A stretch of DNA of 64,000 nt from Paramecium tetraurelia. Its lineage: Eukaryota; Ciliophora; Oligohymenophorea; Peniculida; Parameciidae. Positions 62,372 through 64,000 of this stretch are shown here, one piece after another. Numbering within the stretch: the stretch's first letter is position 1; the number at the start of each line of letters is the position of its first letter. The stretch is taken from assembly GCF_000165425.1 (NCBI RefSeq), contig NW_001799629.1:188737-252736 (forward strand), in the 5' to 3' direction. The notes beneath the pieces were generated by a model that saw only the letters and a list, made by a program, of their open reading frames with translations, searched no databases and was not told the DNA's origin. The position numbers and the translations under genes were made by a program.

Positions 62372-62930
62372 ATGTCTATCTCAAGTGATATGCCAGTCAT
62401 TTCAACTCAAACAAAAACTACTCTCCCTGTCCTCCATTCTACCAGATCTCTCATCAAAAGGGAGAAGTAATACTCATTAGATGTTATTTCAAAAAATCAA
62501 AAAGGAAAGTAAACAATAAAGAAGAAAATCAAACGTAAAAGACTTTTCTCTGGATCAAAACGTACTGCTAGCAACTGTAGGGGTCGAATTCAACAGTCAG
62601 AAACCTTTTCTCTCAACGAAGATCGCTTAATACTCTCGTCTGTAATAAAATTAGGTCCTAAATTCAAAGTGATTTCCTCCTACTTCCCTTAAAAGTCCTT
62701 AAGTGCTGTCAAAAATCGTTACTATAAGCATTTGAGATATCGTTGGGTTCAAATTATGGGCAAGTATTTATTTTTGCCAATATACAAGGGATTTCGAAAG
62801 TTTATTGAGGGAAAACCAATCAATCATAAAGCAGGACGATGAAATTGTAGATACTGCAGAGCTCTTCCCAGAGTTAAAAGATATTTTGAAAAATATGATA
62901 ACAAATATCAAATCTTTAACTTAATCATGA
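62372..62930 (+). CDS. Myb/SANT-domain protein, 177 aa
   Basis: One 25-nt intron (ends ACAAG) gives 178 codons. A single Myb-like helix-turn-helix lies near residues 80-125: FSLNEDRLILSSVIKLGPKF, then SYFPQKSLSAVKNRYYKHL and RYRW, with spacing typical of SANT repeats, though only one of the usual three tryptophans is present. The N-terminal half is basic with a KKKIKRKR nuclear-localisation-like cluster. DNA binding or chromatin association is likely but unproven. Its TGA overlaps an ATG (ATGA at 62927-62930) that opens the next frame. Confidence 0.65.
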
Positions 62931-63194
62931 ATTTCATTAATTCCAACCAAAACAAAGTGATTCTCTTCATTTAATATGAACAATGGCGAACACTTTATAG
63001 GTAATACCTAGAAAGTAGAAGTAACGTAAATACTTCAACAGTTTTAAAATTTGGACTAACTGAAAATGGAACTTAAAATTCTTTATTAAGGTTCTCATTT
63101 AACAGAATATGATATTATAAACGATCTGTAAGTAAAAAATCAGGTGCATATTCTTTTTCATTGCAACTATAAATTATATATATGTCATATTTGA
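62927..63194 (+). CDS. Possible small ubiquitin-like protein
   Basis: From ATG 62927 the frame reads MNFINSNQNKVILFIQYEQW and continues to about 63,020. A further coding-like stretch (LKMELKILYQG, DLQVKNQVHILFHCN) lies in a different frame, ending at TGA 63192. The strand-helix-strand pattern resembles a ubiquitin-like fold. Joining the two parts needs an intron of length 1 modulo 3; the only candidate found is 16 nt (GTAAATACTTCAACAG), shorter than any other here. Treat as tentative. Confidence 0.3.
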
Positions 63195-63446
63195 GAATAG
63201 TCATTTGTACTTTTAAACGATTATTTCTTAAAATTTTATATTGTATTATTTAATAATAAATTGATTGTTTTATTGAATTTTAAATCCCACCCTTACAATC
63301 TAAATAAAGTAAACATCAAGATGCTTTAGTACTTTCCAATACATAATTGATTACTCTAACTCCTATTGATTAGAATGAATTTTATCATTTGTATCTAATC
63401 AGATTTATCACAATAATAATTTATTTACTTAAAAACTGTTTTAAAA

Positions 63447-64000
63447 ATGGCCATTCACATCTATCGTCTTTTTGACGTAAGTGCTTTTGATGAACGAAAT
63501 TAAACATAGTATAATGACAAGAGTTTAACTAAATTAATTATGAATTAAATTGAATCAAATATAAATAATGATTAAGTAAATGAAATAGCTCGAAATTATT
63601 AACCACGCTTTGATCAATAAATATACCTTTAGTTTGCTAATATCGTTTCTAATTTTCGAATTTGTATAAATCCTAGTTCTATTTCTATTTTTTCCTATAA
63701 ATTTTCCTAGAAGCTCTCAAAATTTAGTAACTATCCCACAGAAATGATCAAAAGATTAGTCTTATTCTAATTGAATATTTTGATTATATTTGAAAGAGAA
63801 GAAGTTAATTCAGATTACTACATTTTCATATTAAATCCAAAAAATTTCCATGATTACAAACAGACTCTGTTTGCTCATGTAGATTTTATTGAACCTGTCT
63901 CTACTTCTTCGTCCTGGTTGGAATGAGTTGATTAGAGATTTGTCTACTCATAATTATTTAATATAATTCATCTATATGATTTTTAGCCTCTATTCTCAAG
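63447..64000 (+). CDS. Unknown gene, partial at right edge
   Basis: ATG at 63447 (MAIHIYRLFDVSAFDERN) opens a frame of about 155 codons. A 25-nt intron at 63911-63935 (GTCCTG...GATTAG) avoids a TGA, and the frame runs off the window. The encoded part is Asn/Ile/Phe-rich without a clear domain, with segments such as EIARNYQPRFDQQIYLQFAN and IFILNPKNFHDYKQTLFAHV. No family recognised. The 250 bp before it hold only A/T-rich sequence. Confidence 0.5.

Overview
The window looks like macronuclear DNA of a Paramecium-type ciliate. It is roughly 70% A+T. Long reading frames open on both strands only if TAA and TAG are read as glutamine and TGA is the sole stop. Introns are tiny (18-35 nt; GT at the 5' end; mostly TAG, often AAG, sometimes CAG or GAG at the 3' end), and intergenic gaps are often only 10-60 bp. 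Under the standard code most of these genes break into short pieces, so all gene models here were read with the ciliate code. In nearly every model the exon lengths sum to a whole number of codons once the tiny introns are removed; that sum is the main check on each model. The species cannot be fixed from the sequence alone.

Layout. 0-6 kb: a small secreted protein, a cytochrome c-like protein, a two-span membrane protein, an endonuclease/exonuclease/phosphatase, a helical protein, an acidic protein and an ARL1-type GTPase. 6-12 kb: a broken coiled-coil gene, a tandem pair of coiled-coil paralogues, LC8 dynein light chain, a degenerate EF-hand protein and another coiled-coil protein. 12-27 kb is rich in microtubule and cilium genes: a kinesin-12/KIF15-like motor, a 683-residue coiled-coil protein, outer-arm dynein intermediate chain DNAI1, a Tctex1 light chain and a TTLL6-type tubulin polyglutamylase. 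Between these lie a helical-repeat protein, an Isy1-like protein, a KH-like protein, an ERD2-like receptor and a Rab2-like GTPase. 27-39 kb: a kynurenine-type aminotransferase, a cyclophilin, an ankyrin protein, a PH-OSBP lipid transfer protein and a CaMK-type kinase. 39.4-48.1 kb: one very large IP3-receptor/ryanodine-receptor-like calcium release channel. 48-64 kb: a basic unknown protein, KTI12, a coiled-coil protein, a ULK-like kinase, an importin-alpha-like protein, a 12-kelch RING protein, U1-70K, an NDUFAF2/NDUFA12-like protein, two unknown proteins, a serine carboxypeptidase, a Myb/SANT protein and an unfinished gene at the right edge.

No operon logic is expected. Genes are packed head-to-head, tail-to-tail and in tandem. 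The most striking structural points are four divergent pairs whose start codons lie only 10-17 bp apart, the frequent AAG 3' splice sites, and a few conserved genes (DNAI1, CaMK, carboxypeptidase) that need one or two single-base corrections at or near homopolymers. No virus-like element, transposon, rRNA, tRNA or CRISPR array was recognised.
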